From: Solea solea | Lineage: Eukaryota; Chordata; Actinopteri; Pleuronectiformes; Soleidae | Assembly: GCF_958295425.1 (NCBI RefSeq) | Contig: NC_081138.1 | Span: 28,680,402 to 28,744,401, forward strand | Direction: 5' to 3' | DNA length: 64,000 nt | Part shown: in pieces, positions 12,401 to 25,300 of the stretch | Position numbering within the stretch: the first letter of the stretch is position 1 | Layout of the letters: every line of letters begins with the position of its first letter | Made by a program: the position numbers and the translations under genes | Notes under the pieces: model-generated | Seen by the model: the letters and a program-made list of their open reading frames with translations, nothing else | The model's database searches: none | What the model was told of the DNA's origin: nothing

Positions 12401-15186
12401 TCTGTAAACCCTAGACCAGCAGATCAGCAGTTTATGAAATACTCACATCAGCCCTCCAACAACCATCCACATTTAAACCTTCCTTTCCCCATAGGTTTGA
12501 ACTTCAGCAGCATGTCTAGATGCCTAAATGTATTCAGGGCCAGGTCATACTTACCATGACCATTGCATGTGTACTTGAGTTCATATTTCATTCAAATAGT
12601 GGCGATTTCTCACCAGAAAACTGCCCTCAGTTGTGTCCTTTTTGTATTCTTTAGGCACTGTGTTGTACATTTGTGTACAACACTTTGTCATACAATCTCA
12701 AGCAAGTTTCCATGGTTACTGTATTCTTCATACTCTCTTTTTGACCAAAAAGGGTTACTGGGACCGTGAAGTTGCTTCCATGTGATAAGCACTTGCACAG
12801 GTGTACCTATTAAAGTGGTCAGTTGGCGTATTTCACATGGCTTCTTAACTTGGGTAAAATTAAAAATTAGCTATTAACTGAGGGCTCAGGACTTGTTAAT
12901 TAATGAATTTATTAGTGCCTTAATTATCCACTATTTTATCAAGCCAAAATGGCAAACTCCTTCCACTTTATTAAATGTGATGATGGGGTGATTTTTCATT
13001 TTACATCACTGTAATTAAAGCAATTCATTAGATCACTTTTCTAACATTTGACCAACTGAAAATAATTAATGTTGTGAGTTGTAGCCATGGATGACTTTAT
13101 TTAAAAAAAATCAACATTTGTGCTGAAACAGTACGTGGTGAGAGCTACACCGTGTTGCAAAAACATTCATCATTTGAATCCTGCTAGCATGGGCAAAATG
13201 GCCATCTGGATTTTTTTTTTTTTTTTTTTGCCCCCACTGGAGTCAACCCAAACGAATTAACACAAAAAAAAAACAGTTTACAATCTTGCAAACTAGCAGG
13301 TTACAAAAGAGGTTTACTCATTCACAAAGTTCTCTTGCAGGTGGCCAAATGTGCCGTACACACCGCACCTAACGACTCAGTTTGCACGAGCACTGATGAA
13401 ACGGTTGCCAAAAATACCAAACTGGGGCAAAAAAAAATTCAGGTGGAACAAAAGAGTCCTTGTCTCCTGGTCCCTTGTGGAACATCGATGAGCGCATCAG
13501 CGCTTTGATGTGAAGGACCAGGTTTGGTTTATGAGCAACACGATTGTCCACTGTATTTATTGGTTGAGATAACTAGACGGACAGATAGATACTTCATTGT
13601 CCTCATTGGGAAATTTGGGAAATAAACCGTACATTTCAGCTTAACTCCATGACCTGAATGGCTTTAGTTCACTAGTTATTCTGTAGTTACTAAAATGTTT
13701 CCATATCTTCTTTTGAAGATCAGATTTTAAGCATTAAAGGTCCAGTGTATGACATTGATATATTATATTATATATAATCATTATTATTACCCCTTTTTAT
13801 TAGAGGTTGATCACCTCAGGGTTGCCATGGGTCCTTGAAATCCTTGAAAGTTTGTGAATTTGAAAAAAAATGCTTCAAGGCCCTTGAAAGTTTTTGAAAA
13901 TTGCCCTAAATAGACATTGAAAGTGCTTGAATCATGTGCAAGAAAAAAGTTCAGTTGACATTTTGGTGAATGTCTCCCTTGTTTTGTTACGACACAATTC
14001 CAAGATCTCTGTCTCACCAAAGACAAATTACAAAGGCTGACTTTGACCAAGATCCCAAGGACAATCACTTCAGATGCAGAGCGAGCTGCAAGTCAATAAA
14101 AGTGGACGCCATGGGGCGAAGTGGCTTTTACAAGTTACCCTCCCATCTTAAGATGTGTCACTACATTTGGTCCTTGAATTTGAGAAAATTGGTGCTGCAA
14201 AGTCCCTGTATGCGGTTTTTAGAACTTGAAATACTTCCACATGCCGCCTTTCAGACGCTTTGGTGTTGGTTTAGTTTACTTGTGTCCCTTTCCCTTTCTG
14301 CTGGCCTAGGTGTTAATACTTCAGAAGGTGTGATGGACTTCCAGGCTGTATGTTTTAAACTCGGACAGGTTTTTAAGGTTCAAGGTTGAACGATCGACCT
14401 CAAATTTTGAACAGATGTCCTAATTTTGGATGAAAAGTCATAGCTTAAAGGCCTGGCAATATGGATACATCTTGGGTTGTGCTGTTTCTACGGCGGCCTG
14501 AACGGACAAACCACCCAGAACGTGCATTTTTGCCGTTTCTGGTATACAACAGTTCTCTGACACACTTAGGAAATGGAGGGGTGTAAGAGTCCGTAATTTG
14601 CATGCTGATGCTCCGTGTATGGATTCATCTTTTAGGAAAAGTGTGTTTAGCATTGCAGCTTGGAGCAGATGAAGACAGTTAAGCAACAGTAACAGACACT
14701 GCTCTGCGGTTATATTTGCATTTGTCCTTCCTGAGCACACCCTGCACTCTTTCACACTCTTTCACCCTCTCCAACGTGAAGCACATTTCTGACTTGGGAG
14801 GAGTTGACCGATCCATGGCGACATGAACCGAGCCCTAATTAGCATAGCATTAGCTGACCTCTGGTCAATCCCAGCTGGCAGTCCAGTCCTTATGGGCAGA
14901 ATTGTCTTGAGGTTGAATTGGGTGAATATGGAGATTTAAAGTTCAGGGACTGCGGCCTGAACCCTGTACTTTAAGGGCAAGAATATTGATGGAATAATTG
15001 ATGGTGGGATGGTTGAGATGAAGGAGGGAGAGCGGATTAATAAATCATGATGGGATGTATGTGGACATTTTTCTTCCCTTTCAGCAGCGAGTGGATAGTG
15101 AGCTGAATTTATGATGGGAACAAGACAGTCGTCAGTTGTTTGTATCAGATATATACATGTATATACCTATGTATACATATATATAC

Positions 15187-15220
<34 letters not shown>

Positions 15221-18200
15221 ATACACATACATGTATATACACATATATGTATATATGTATGTATGTATGTATATATAGATACATACATATTTATGTATCT
15301 ATATATATTTAGATACATATATGTATATATACGTATATATAAATATACGTATATATGTATATATATATAGACATGTTTTTTTTTTAAAAGGCAAATTGTG
15401 AATGTGCTAAATTATCTTGTGCAATTATAGACTATCTGAGACACAACACCTAATTTCTATGAAGGTTTCACCTCAGATTTGCAAAATATTTCTGTTTTTC
15501 TGTTTCTTTTTGTTTCTGTAAACAAAGATATTTAACTACGTGACATTTTGTTGGGATAATTATCATTTTTAGACTTTTTTAAAATCGTTTCAACCAGTGG
15601 GTGTCAAACTTACAGCCCGGGGGCCAGAATCGGCCCGCCAGAGGGTCCAATCCGACCCTCAGGATGAATTTATTAAAATTTCACATTATGATTACAATCT
15701 AAACGTAATGTCAAATACAATATTTTTAACTTCCAGATACCTGTGACTAAATGTTTGTGCCTTTATAGAGCCAGTGTGATGTGTAAATGGTCAATTGCAC
15801 TTATATCTCTCAAGTAAATTCATGTTTTGTAAGAATATCCTACATTAAATGTAAAACAAAGGAGAAGAATTCAGAATTCTTGTTGTTCATAGGTTATTAT
15901 GCTATTATTTTAGTGGTCCTGCCCCACAAATTGTGCTGTATGTGGCCCCTGAACAAAAATGAGTTTGAACAATATAAAAAATAATAAGTTATAGCACACT
16001 AATTACGTTTAAGGAGAGCTATTAGACAATTATAGAGTTGGAAATAATAAAACTATCCATTAAAGGCTGAAAAATGTGTCTGCAATATCCTTTATAAACT
16101 TACTTAAAACAGTATAATACATCACCACGGGTAAAACTGACAACAAACAGCACACAGATGCGTTTTAAAACGTCTCTCGTAGCATTTTACAGATGAACAG
16201 TTTCTTGTCACAAGGAAAAAAAGTAATGACATCATTTGCTCCGGCGAAATATTACTGAAAATTAAACTTGTGTTGAGTCAACGGATAATTTACAGCATCG
16301 CACTTTTACTAAATTAAACAAGTATGTGTGGCACAAATGAGGTGGAATATTCATTTAGCGAGTGAGAGATGTTTGTTGTGCTTGTCTAAACTTCTGTTTG
16401 AACAGGCTGTTGGTGGGGAGGGGGGGGATGACACCGGCTCAATGCCAATTAGCACAGACACTGTGAGAGTGATTCATTCATGGAATTGACTGTGATGTGA
16501 TGTCAGTGACGGGATAATGACTAATCAAATGCAAAATTAGCAATTAAGTGGATATTTATTTCTTTTTTGTCATAAAGGCGGGGTTGATTTATTCACCGCT
16601 GACATGCTATGTGTCGCTAAATGACATATTAATGTCTCATTATGCTTTTAATTATTCTAAACTTGTTCATCAGAATTACTAATAATTCCTCGTCCCTCTT
16701 GCCCCAGTCTGCGTGTCTGCCTTTGATCGCTTATGTTGCTCAGTTAAGCAAGATGCATGATGCACTTTTTTGCTTTTGTCAATCATCACACGCGTCAACG
16801 GCGTCATACGCACTTACATGCTTTCTGAGTAAAGGTTTAAAAGTGACGCCAATAATCGTAAGCAAAGAAGCAATTTTGAGCCAAATAATCCACTATTTAT
16901 TCAACTAAATATCTTTAAAGATTTAGTAGATTGACAATGTACATAGCAAAAAAGATGAACAATTTTATCCAGAGAGTCAGTCAATACACTTTGGGAGGAA
17001 TATTAAACATTACTGTTTGTCAGTCACAGAGGTCAAACTGTGGAATACTTGCTCTGAGTGTGGAGGAGTTCCCTGAACAGGCTCAAGAAACTTTATAAGA
17101 ATTATATAACCTTGAAATATAGAATATTAGAATGTAAAAATGGACTCTGTGATCCCAGTTGTGCACAAAGAAAGAAAAGGCTCGTACCCTCGTTGTCTGA
17201 TATCTTCCATGAGATCCTCCTAAATATTTTCATAGTTTCTTAATTGATTTTTATTGGATATTAATCTATATATCTAAAATTAGATTTAAAAAAAAATAAT
17301 GGTACAGAATTGGCATAATAATTTCAAAGTGTTGTGTCGTCTGCGATACATCCGGTGATAAATGGGTTAAAAACGATATATTTCCCGATATAATGTACAT
17401 TATTAGAGAAGTAGGTCAATGGAAATGTGTAAAACTAGTCCTGCTTACGTTCGTTGGCAGGTGTGATGATGTTTTCTGTCTTTTTGATTTACGTCTTGTG
17501 CTGTTTTGTCGTGTTTTCCTCAAAAAACTATAACTGTGCGTGTGCCTGTTTGTGTGTGTGTGTGTGTGTGTACCCGCTGCACTCGGATTCACTTCAACAG
17601 TGAACTGCGCTCTGCTCAAAAATACACCGTGGTTATTGCTCAGCGGAGCGTCTCTCACTGAAGATTCCTCCCACAAAGTGCACTGCAGTATTCTGTGAGT
17701 GAGGGAGAGAGAGCACAGACAAATCAATGCAAATATGTGTACGGGGGGAGGTTTGCCGCACAAAGGCAATCACAGAGACAGATCTTCCCTCCGTTACAGG
17801 TCGTTGGTATATTGTAAGATTTTAGAATACACCCTGAAATTAGTGTGGTCGTGACTATTTGAAAAGTTTCCATCTTTTTTGAAGGTTAACGAGAGTTTTC
17901 ATATTTCTGGCGCCATTGGGGGGAATCAGAATAAGTTGAACATGTAAAGAGCAGGAGCTTCATTTAGGCGTTAAACCTTTGCAGACATAAGTGGAACTGA
18001 TCCTTATCGTCTTTTCTCTCCAGCCAGACACACAAGTGGTCCAAACAGTGCAAAAAGTCAGTTTTTAAAGCAGAACTGCAGGATTTTTAATATTTGAGAG
18101 TCATTGTGATGGTTAAATGTGATGTTGTGGGGAGACTGGGGGGGCTGTCTCCACCAAAAACCGGCTCAGGGTCGCAGACCCAGAGTTCTCAGAATGTCCT

Positions 18201-19344
18201 GAAGTCTCGGGTTTTGCGGCAAAGGCGGCAGTAGCGAGTTATTTTAGACTTTTGTTGTGGCCCGAGTCGGAGAAAAAGAAGCAGAGAAAACCGTTCCTGG
18301 GAAGCGAGGGAGAGGAAATGAGTGTCTGACCGAGCGAGGGGGCCGGGGACACGTCAAACATCAGATAATAAACAAATCTTTTTAAAGTTTTTTTGCTCCT
18401 TTTGCTCCGGTATCTTCATCCCGAAGATACCGGTCTTTTACAAGATGCAGTGAGGACCAAAGTCACGCCTTTGTTCTCACGTGCCGCGTCCACGTGTGAA
18501 TGTTTCCACAGCGTTTTGCGGTGTCCTGATTCAGGAGATTTTTGTTTTCGCTTCCCTTTTTTTTCACGCTGCTCTTTCACCTCTCCTCCTGTGGATTCTC
18601 CTCTGTTTTCATCTTCCCTGCTCGGGGAATAAGGCTGACTTCTATTTATACACTGAGATGCTGGGGAGTTGCAGCCCCTCGGGATTCCTGTACAGCTCTC
18701 CCTGTTCACTCTGTCTCTCTCTTGTTCTCTCTTTACTTGGCCCCCTCTGTTCTGTTCTCTCTTCGTCTCTTTGAGGAAATATGGTTGAGGCTTAACCTAT
18801 TTTTTTGCATGTTGACAATAAACCAGCAATTCTCAGTTATCGTTACATGTGTGGATTGTGATTGGTTTGTGATACAACTTCTTACATAAGAGGTTTTTTT
18901 AGGGAATTTTTCTCTTTGACCAAAATATGAAATCCAACACACGGAAAGTTTAAAGTGGTTCTCACAAAGATGGGATAATTACACGGTGACACCCACATGT
19001 GCACGGTGATAGATACGTAACATTATGCCGCATTGGTGCAGACTGAAAATCACCTCCGGTAATGGGATTCTCGCAAACCCATAAGTGGGTTATACATATT
19101 TATCTGCCCGGTAGCAACTGAAACATGCCATCATTTCATATTTGAATGACATTTATGGTCACTATTTTTCTTTCATTACTATGTGTTTTAGCAGATTCTG
19201 TCAAATGAGAAGCACAAACAGTCACACGTTTTAGTAAAAGTTGATATTTTGGTTTTTTTAGTCATGCTTCATTTCCAGCAGATGAAACTATTGCTTTATA
19301 TATTATTATTGTTATTATTGTTATTATTATTATTACTATTATAA

Positions 19345-19375
<31 letters not shown>

Positions 19376-22300
19376 AATTATTATTACTATAATCATCATT
19401 ATTATTATTATTATTATTATCATTATTATTGTTATTATTATTATAATTATTGTTATTATTATTATTATTATTAAAATAATAATGATATTATTGTTATTAT
19501 TATTAAGTGATAGATGATAATTATGACTATGTTCTTGATTATTAGGATTATCTTCTTGGTCATTTGTCTGTGCAGATGAGTGGGAATGTACATTTACTGT
19601 GACAAACATACCTCATTCCAAATGCATGTATTCTCTATAGTTTATTTATATATGTTAAAATCAAACCAGATTACTGTAAAGATGATAAAGTGATAAGTTT
19701 GAAGTGTTAAGAGTGTAGTAGCTTCCTGCTTAAGTAATAGAGGATGAGTGTTAAACGGCTAGTTATTAAAAATTCCTGAGACTTTCTTCTTCTCCTCTAA
19801 ATGCTGATAAGTCACAAAAACTTTGTTGAAGAGTTGAATAAGTTTTACAATTGTTGTAATTTTGTCAACTTTTGAGCTGTCGTTGACATTTTCTGACATT
19901 TCCAGACTTAAATGTTAATAGATTTGTGGAAGAAAAATATCAGCCGCATTTATCGAACTGGTGTTCGATGTCGAGCACTTTGTTTGTTTGTTGAGTGAAG
20001 CAAACTCGGCACCGGTCAGTTATTATTCATGACATTTACAAAGCAAGTCTTCCCTGTGCACCTTTGCATTGTATACAGTGTTCTGTCTGTACACGCTGTG
20101 CTGTACGTTCCCGTCTGTGTGTCTGCTGTTTGCCATTAATAACCACAGCCAGACAGAGATCCGCGAGATCTTGGCGCTCTGCTGTGTGTAAGCATCGTTA
20201 CCTATAGAATGAGGTGACAGCTTGGCGTGTGATCTGGTGTTTTAAATAGAAAGATTCTGTACACGTCGGCTGGGTTTATTTTTATTTATATTTATACAGC
20301 ACATTATTCAGTCGTCTACGGAAGAGGATTAAAAAAATCTGAATTCTGTAATTCAGTATGGAAGAGTATTAGGGCCACATGTAAAAAAAAAAAATGAGAG
20401 AAAAAAAGAAAAATAAAATAAAACAGTGTGAATTCTGAGATTAATGTCTTTAATAAAAATACTTTAATCCCAGAATACTGACTTTTTTTCTCATTTTTCT
20501 CATTTTTCTTATTCCTCAGGTTCTGATCTTTTATTTTTCCATAAATTAATTCATTAATAGTTTATTCATTTATTAGTTAAGGAGGAGGAAAAACTAGGGG
20601 TGACTACTTTGCTCTTTTATCTTGAAAACACACCGACGCAGCTGACGGGATTACTGCAGCGTGGTCAAGTCATGTAAGCCATTTGTTTACCTGAGAGTGT
20701 GTATTTATGTCTTTGTGAGGATATTTTGACCTTGTGGGGACAATTTTGTCTGGGCCCCACAACTTTTAAGGGCTTTTTCAGGGTGAAGGCCTGGTTTTAG
20801 GGATAGGGCACGGGTTAGTTGTGATGGTTTACGCTGGGGTAAGGGTTAGTTTTGATGGTTTAGGTTGGGTTAAGGGTTAGTTTTGATGGTTTAGGTTGGG
20901 TTAAGGGTTAATTTTGATGGTTTAGGTTGGGTTAAGGGTTAGTTTTGGTGGTTTAGGTTGGGTTAAGGGTTAGTTTTGATGGTTTAGGTTGGGTTAAGGG
21001 TTAGTTTTGATGGTTTAGGTTGGGTTAAGGGTTAGCTTTGATGGTTTAGGTTGGGTTAAGGGTACATGTACATGTATTTATATCTTTGTGGGGACATTTT
21101 GTCTGGGCCCCACAACTTTAAAAATCTTTTTCAGGGTGAAAACCGGGTTTCAGGGTTAAGGTAAGGGTTATTTTTGATGGTTTAGGTTAAGGTAAGGGCC
21201 TAAGCAATGCATTATGTCTATGGTGTGTCCTCACTAAGAAGTTTGTGTGTTTGTGTGTTTGTGTGTTTCTTTAACTCTGCTGCAAGGCTTCTAAAGCACA
21301 AGGAAAACAGAGCACGTTACTCCCGTCTGTGCTTCCCTGCACTGGTATATAAATGAAGGTCATTTTATTCACATACTGTACAAAGCTCTCAATAATAAAG
21401 CACCTTTGCTCATTTTGGACCTTTTAATACCTTATCACCCAGCAAGAACCCTCAGGTCTGCTGAGTTTGTTTTTTTTATCAGTTCCTAAAGTTCAGTTCC
21501 TCACAAAAACCAGTTGAGAAACTACTTTGCACCAAAAACTGTGGAACAATCTAACCCAGCTACAAGTTCTGTTGATTCCTTTCTATTCAGACAAGCATTT
21601 GTGGAGACACACGGTGAATTTTCTCTTCTTTTTCAGCCTTTTCCATTGTATTTTTTAATATTCCTCATAATTTTTTTACTGTATCAGGTGTATGCAAAGT
21701 GTATATGCTGTTCATTTTGTTTTTTTTATTGTATCTGTGAAGGCATTAAATATGTACGAATCGAGTCCAGGACAAATATCCCCATTGGGACGATAAAAGT
21801 GTATCATATCATATTGCAATTATTTTTTATTTTTTTTTATTTTAACCAGACATGTTCCCTATAATAGAATCAGAATCAGAATCAACCTTCAGAATTTAAA
21901 TAACAGACGAAGAAAACACAACTCTGGTAACATGAAATATAAACATGACAAAAGTATTTGCTCATTAAGAGTCCTTTGGAATTAAAAATGACTGAATTAT
22001 GAATAAAATGTGTTAGTGTATGTACAGAGGAGCCGAAATGGATTATTGATTATCTATGAGTGTTTTACATCCATGGTTCTCAAAGTGTGGTACATGTAGC
22101 ACCAGTGGTACGCGAGCTTCCTCTGGCGGTACTTGGAGAAATACTGTTCTATTGTATATACTGTAACCAGGGCACGCGATCGGAGTGGAGCGGAGCTGAA
22201 TTTGGACCGGATTGTGTAGAAAATGAAACAAATAACCAAAAAAATAAAAGAAAATCTCTCACTCCATCTTAATCTAATCTCACTATAGGAGGATGATGAG

Positions 22301-25300
22301 AGAGCAAATGATCTTATTGGGAATAAATCTGCCTCCTGTGAAAAGTCTGTAGCTGACTTTGCTCGGCCTATTTACACCACTGGATTTAAACGTTGGTGAC
22401 GATGGTGTTACTTCAAGAGCTCAATATTTTCTCAGGTGGTTCTTAGTATAACAAGTTTAAGAACATCTGGTTTATATATATTATTGTTGTTGTTGTTGTT
22501 GCATTTTTGCTGCAATGAGCATCCGACTGATTTCCCGTGTGCGTACCTTGTTGTTTGGATAGAGGTTAAAAACGCATGAGCTGCTGGATCTTGAAACATT
22601 GGGTGACAAATCCTGGCTTCTCGACCCGCGCGTGAAAACTACATCTGCAGCTCAGCGCTCCCCGACTAAATACAGCAACACACCAACTTTCAGAAATGCC
22701 CCTTCTTCCAGTCTGTGGGGACTTCTCTGCGGCGTGTCTTTAAAAAACATCGGTGCGGCCGTTGCTGGGATTTTGTTTGTCCAGCAGTGATTTGTATTCC
22801 GACAACGACGTCGCAAAACAGCACACGAGACAACAAAGGGATTGGCTCCATTATTTTTGCCAAAATTTGTTCAAGCACAGGCTTTATGAATAATTGATGG
22901 TAAATATTTGAATCTCTGCTCGGTGATTCTATGTCTCCTCGGCAGCCATGAGTAAAATAAATGTGTGTGTGTGCACAAATTCAGAGGTAATGACAAAAAT
23001 GATAAACAGTCGCTCTGGGCGTGAGGATTCAGTCAACGAAAATTGGCCTCAGGTCGCACATCCTGCTACAGCTGGACAGTGAAATGGTAATTTCCTTGGC
23101 CCTCCTTCTCCTGTGGGTATTTCTGTTTGTTGATGTTGTTGACGCCTCTTGAACGAGGACTGAAGGATCCCGTCTTTTAAAATGTGCTTTTTGGAAGGTG
23201 ACCATGAGCTGCTCAGTCCTTCTTTTACAAATCCACGTCACTTTATTTCGTCTTGACTCACAGAAACATTTCAGCGAGCTCGTTCTAGATTTGTACCCGC
23301 GAATTGACTCATCTGGAAATATAGCAATGCCGTGAATAAATGACGGCGTCTTGTGTTATTGTTGTTGTTACTGAACTCTTTGATTTATCATTAGGTCCTG
23401 CTCTGGTGGGTGCAGTCAGAAAAGACTGGGCCTCTCAAACAAGCATCGCCCTCTCCTGGTCAGAAGTGGAGCAGCCTCCGTCAGACATAGTGGACTATGA
23501 GGTCAAATACTATGAGAAGGTAAGTGCATGTAAATAGGTCGGACTGCACTTTCTTAGCCTTTTCTAGGACCTAGTTGTGACAGGGACATACATGCACCAG
23601 CCACTTTATTAGGGACAGAGTGGTAGGAGTGACTTTTGCTGGTGTAGCCAATCTTCTTTTCATTTCAAAAAGGTTTAGTCATTTTTCTTTGACCTCCAGC
23701 ATCACTTTTCCCCAGAGAACTGCTTCTCATTGGGTATTCTATCCTTTTTGGATCATTCGGTAGATCAATTGTTCCCAACCTTTTCCCCCTTTCTTGTGTC
23801 CAAGACAAAAACGAACCCCTGTCCTTGCTCACCTACCAAATGTGAATAATGACAAACGTTTATATGCAAAAACAAAAGTTTTTGTGCCTATTCTCACAGT
23901 GTATATGGATAAAAAAACAACACTAACAACCATGCCGCAATTAAAGTCACTTAAATCAACTTTCCTCCTCCTCCTTGGAACCTCGCAAGGTCGTTTTGAG
24001 ATTCTCTACATGCTGAAATGCACTGGATTGCTACCGTGTGATTGGCTGATTAGAGATTTGCATTAAGAACATAGCTTTTTTTATGAAATGTGGACGTCGT
24101 TTTCCAGTTTGCAGGGTGAGTCGAACCAGAAATAAATTATTTAACTGAAAAGCCAACAGGCTTCTCAAGAGCAGATTATGTCACTTTTATGTAAGTTCAG
24201 CACATTGGAGTGGACACCAGTGTGATTGACAGCTTGTACTGTACCAAATTAGTTCCTGCATGGTTGCTCGTGATGGCTGCTTTACTTTACATGATATCGG
24301 TCAAATGTCCACTTTTTATATGAGGTCTATGGTTAACAAGCAGGTTAACAAGTGTACCTAATAAAGTGGCTGGTGAGTGTACACAGAACAATTACTGCTC
24401 GCAGAGAAATGTGCATTGGTCGCATGCTGACACCTAAATTTAAATCTTGAGCCTTCAAAATGTATCTTGTGCTTTATTCGCCATCTGCTCTCCTAGTTAA
24501 TAGGATAGAAAAAAGTATGTTCAAATGTTGCAGCGATAACAAGTTTAATGCGTTTGTTTACCATCTGTTTCTGTTTCTGTTGTTCAGGAGCAAGAGCAGC
24601 TGAGCTACTCGTCAACGCGCACCAGAAATCCCAGCGTGGTGGTGACGGGCCTCAGACCCTCCACCGTCTACATCTTCCACGTGCGCGCTCGCACTGCAGC
24701 TGGCTACTCGGCGTACAGCCCCACCTTTGAGTTTGCCACTGCGGCTGAAGGTAGCTCGGGGACAAAGGGAGCGTGTCTTCGCTCTGGATTTGTGTTAGGG
24801 AGGCACGGGCACTGATTTTCAGTCAGCGAGATTTGTGGAATCCCCTCAATGAGTATGAAGTTAAGTTTGAACGCAATGTACAGGAGAAGAAGAAGAAGGG
24901 AGTTTTAATGTGGCGGCGTCTGTGTTGATCAATGATCCCATAAAATCCCTGGAGACAATTCATGGTTGGTCTTTGCTACGGATCAGTGCAACTCATCAGT
25001 GCCTCTTCAGGCATGAGCCAGTTATTTAAATGTTTATAAGCTCTTGTATAAGTTCCTGATCCAGGCTGCGCATTCGTGCTTATTACATTTTTTTTTTTAA
25101 AGCACGCATAATGCTCGGATGATTTTTAATCCTGTTACACGAATGCCCAACACACTTTTTTTTTTTTTTTAGTGATAAATATGTAGATGTCCACCTTTGC
25201 ACTCGCTTTCTTCCAGCAAAAACTTCTGATGTAGGTCATGTATATAGTTGGATTTTGCTTCTACATGTGGGTCATGTTTGCTACAATCCAAAGAAAATAT

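Larger units (their letters stand above)
14441..23394. other. 3' part of the long epha6 intron
   Basis: Holds the microsatellites, hAT-like and LINE relics and the G-rich minisatellite listed separately. Otherwise unremarkable. (TG)n at about 17551-17570. No exon between the two FN3 exons was found. Confidence 0.6.

Noticed and set aside
15140..15370. 76-aa Tyr/Ile-rich open frame
   Set aside because: Translation of a (TA)n/(TATG)n microsatellite.
19262..19609. 115-aa Ile-rich open frame on the minus strand
   Set aside because: Translation of an (ATT)n microsatellite.
23794..24066. 90-aa open frame
   Set aside because: It lies inside the Tc1-like relic on the non-coding strand of the element.
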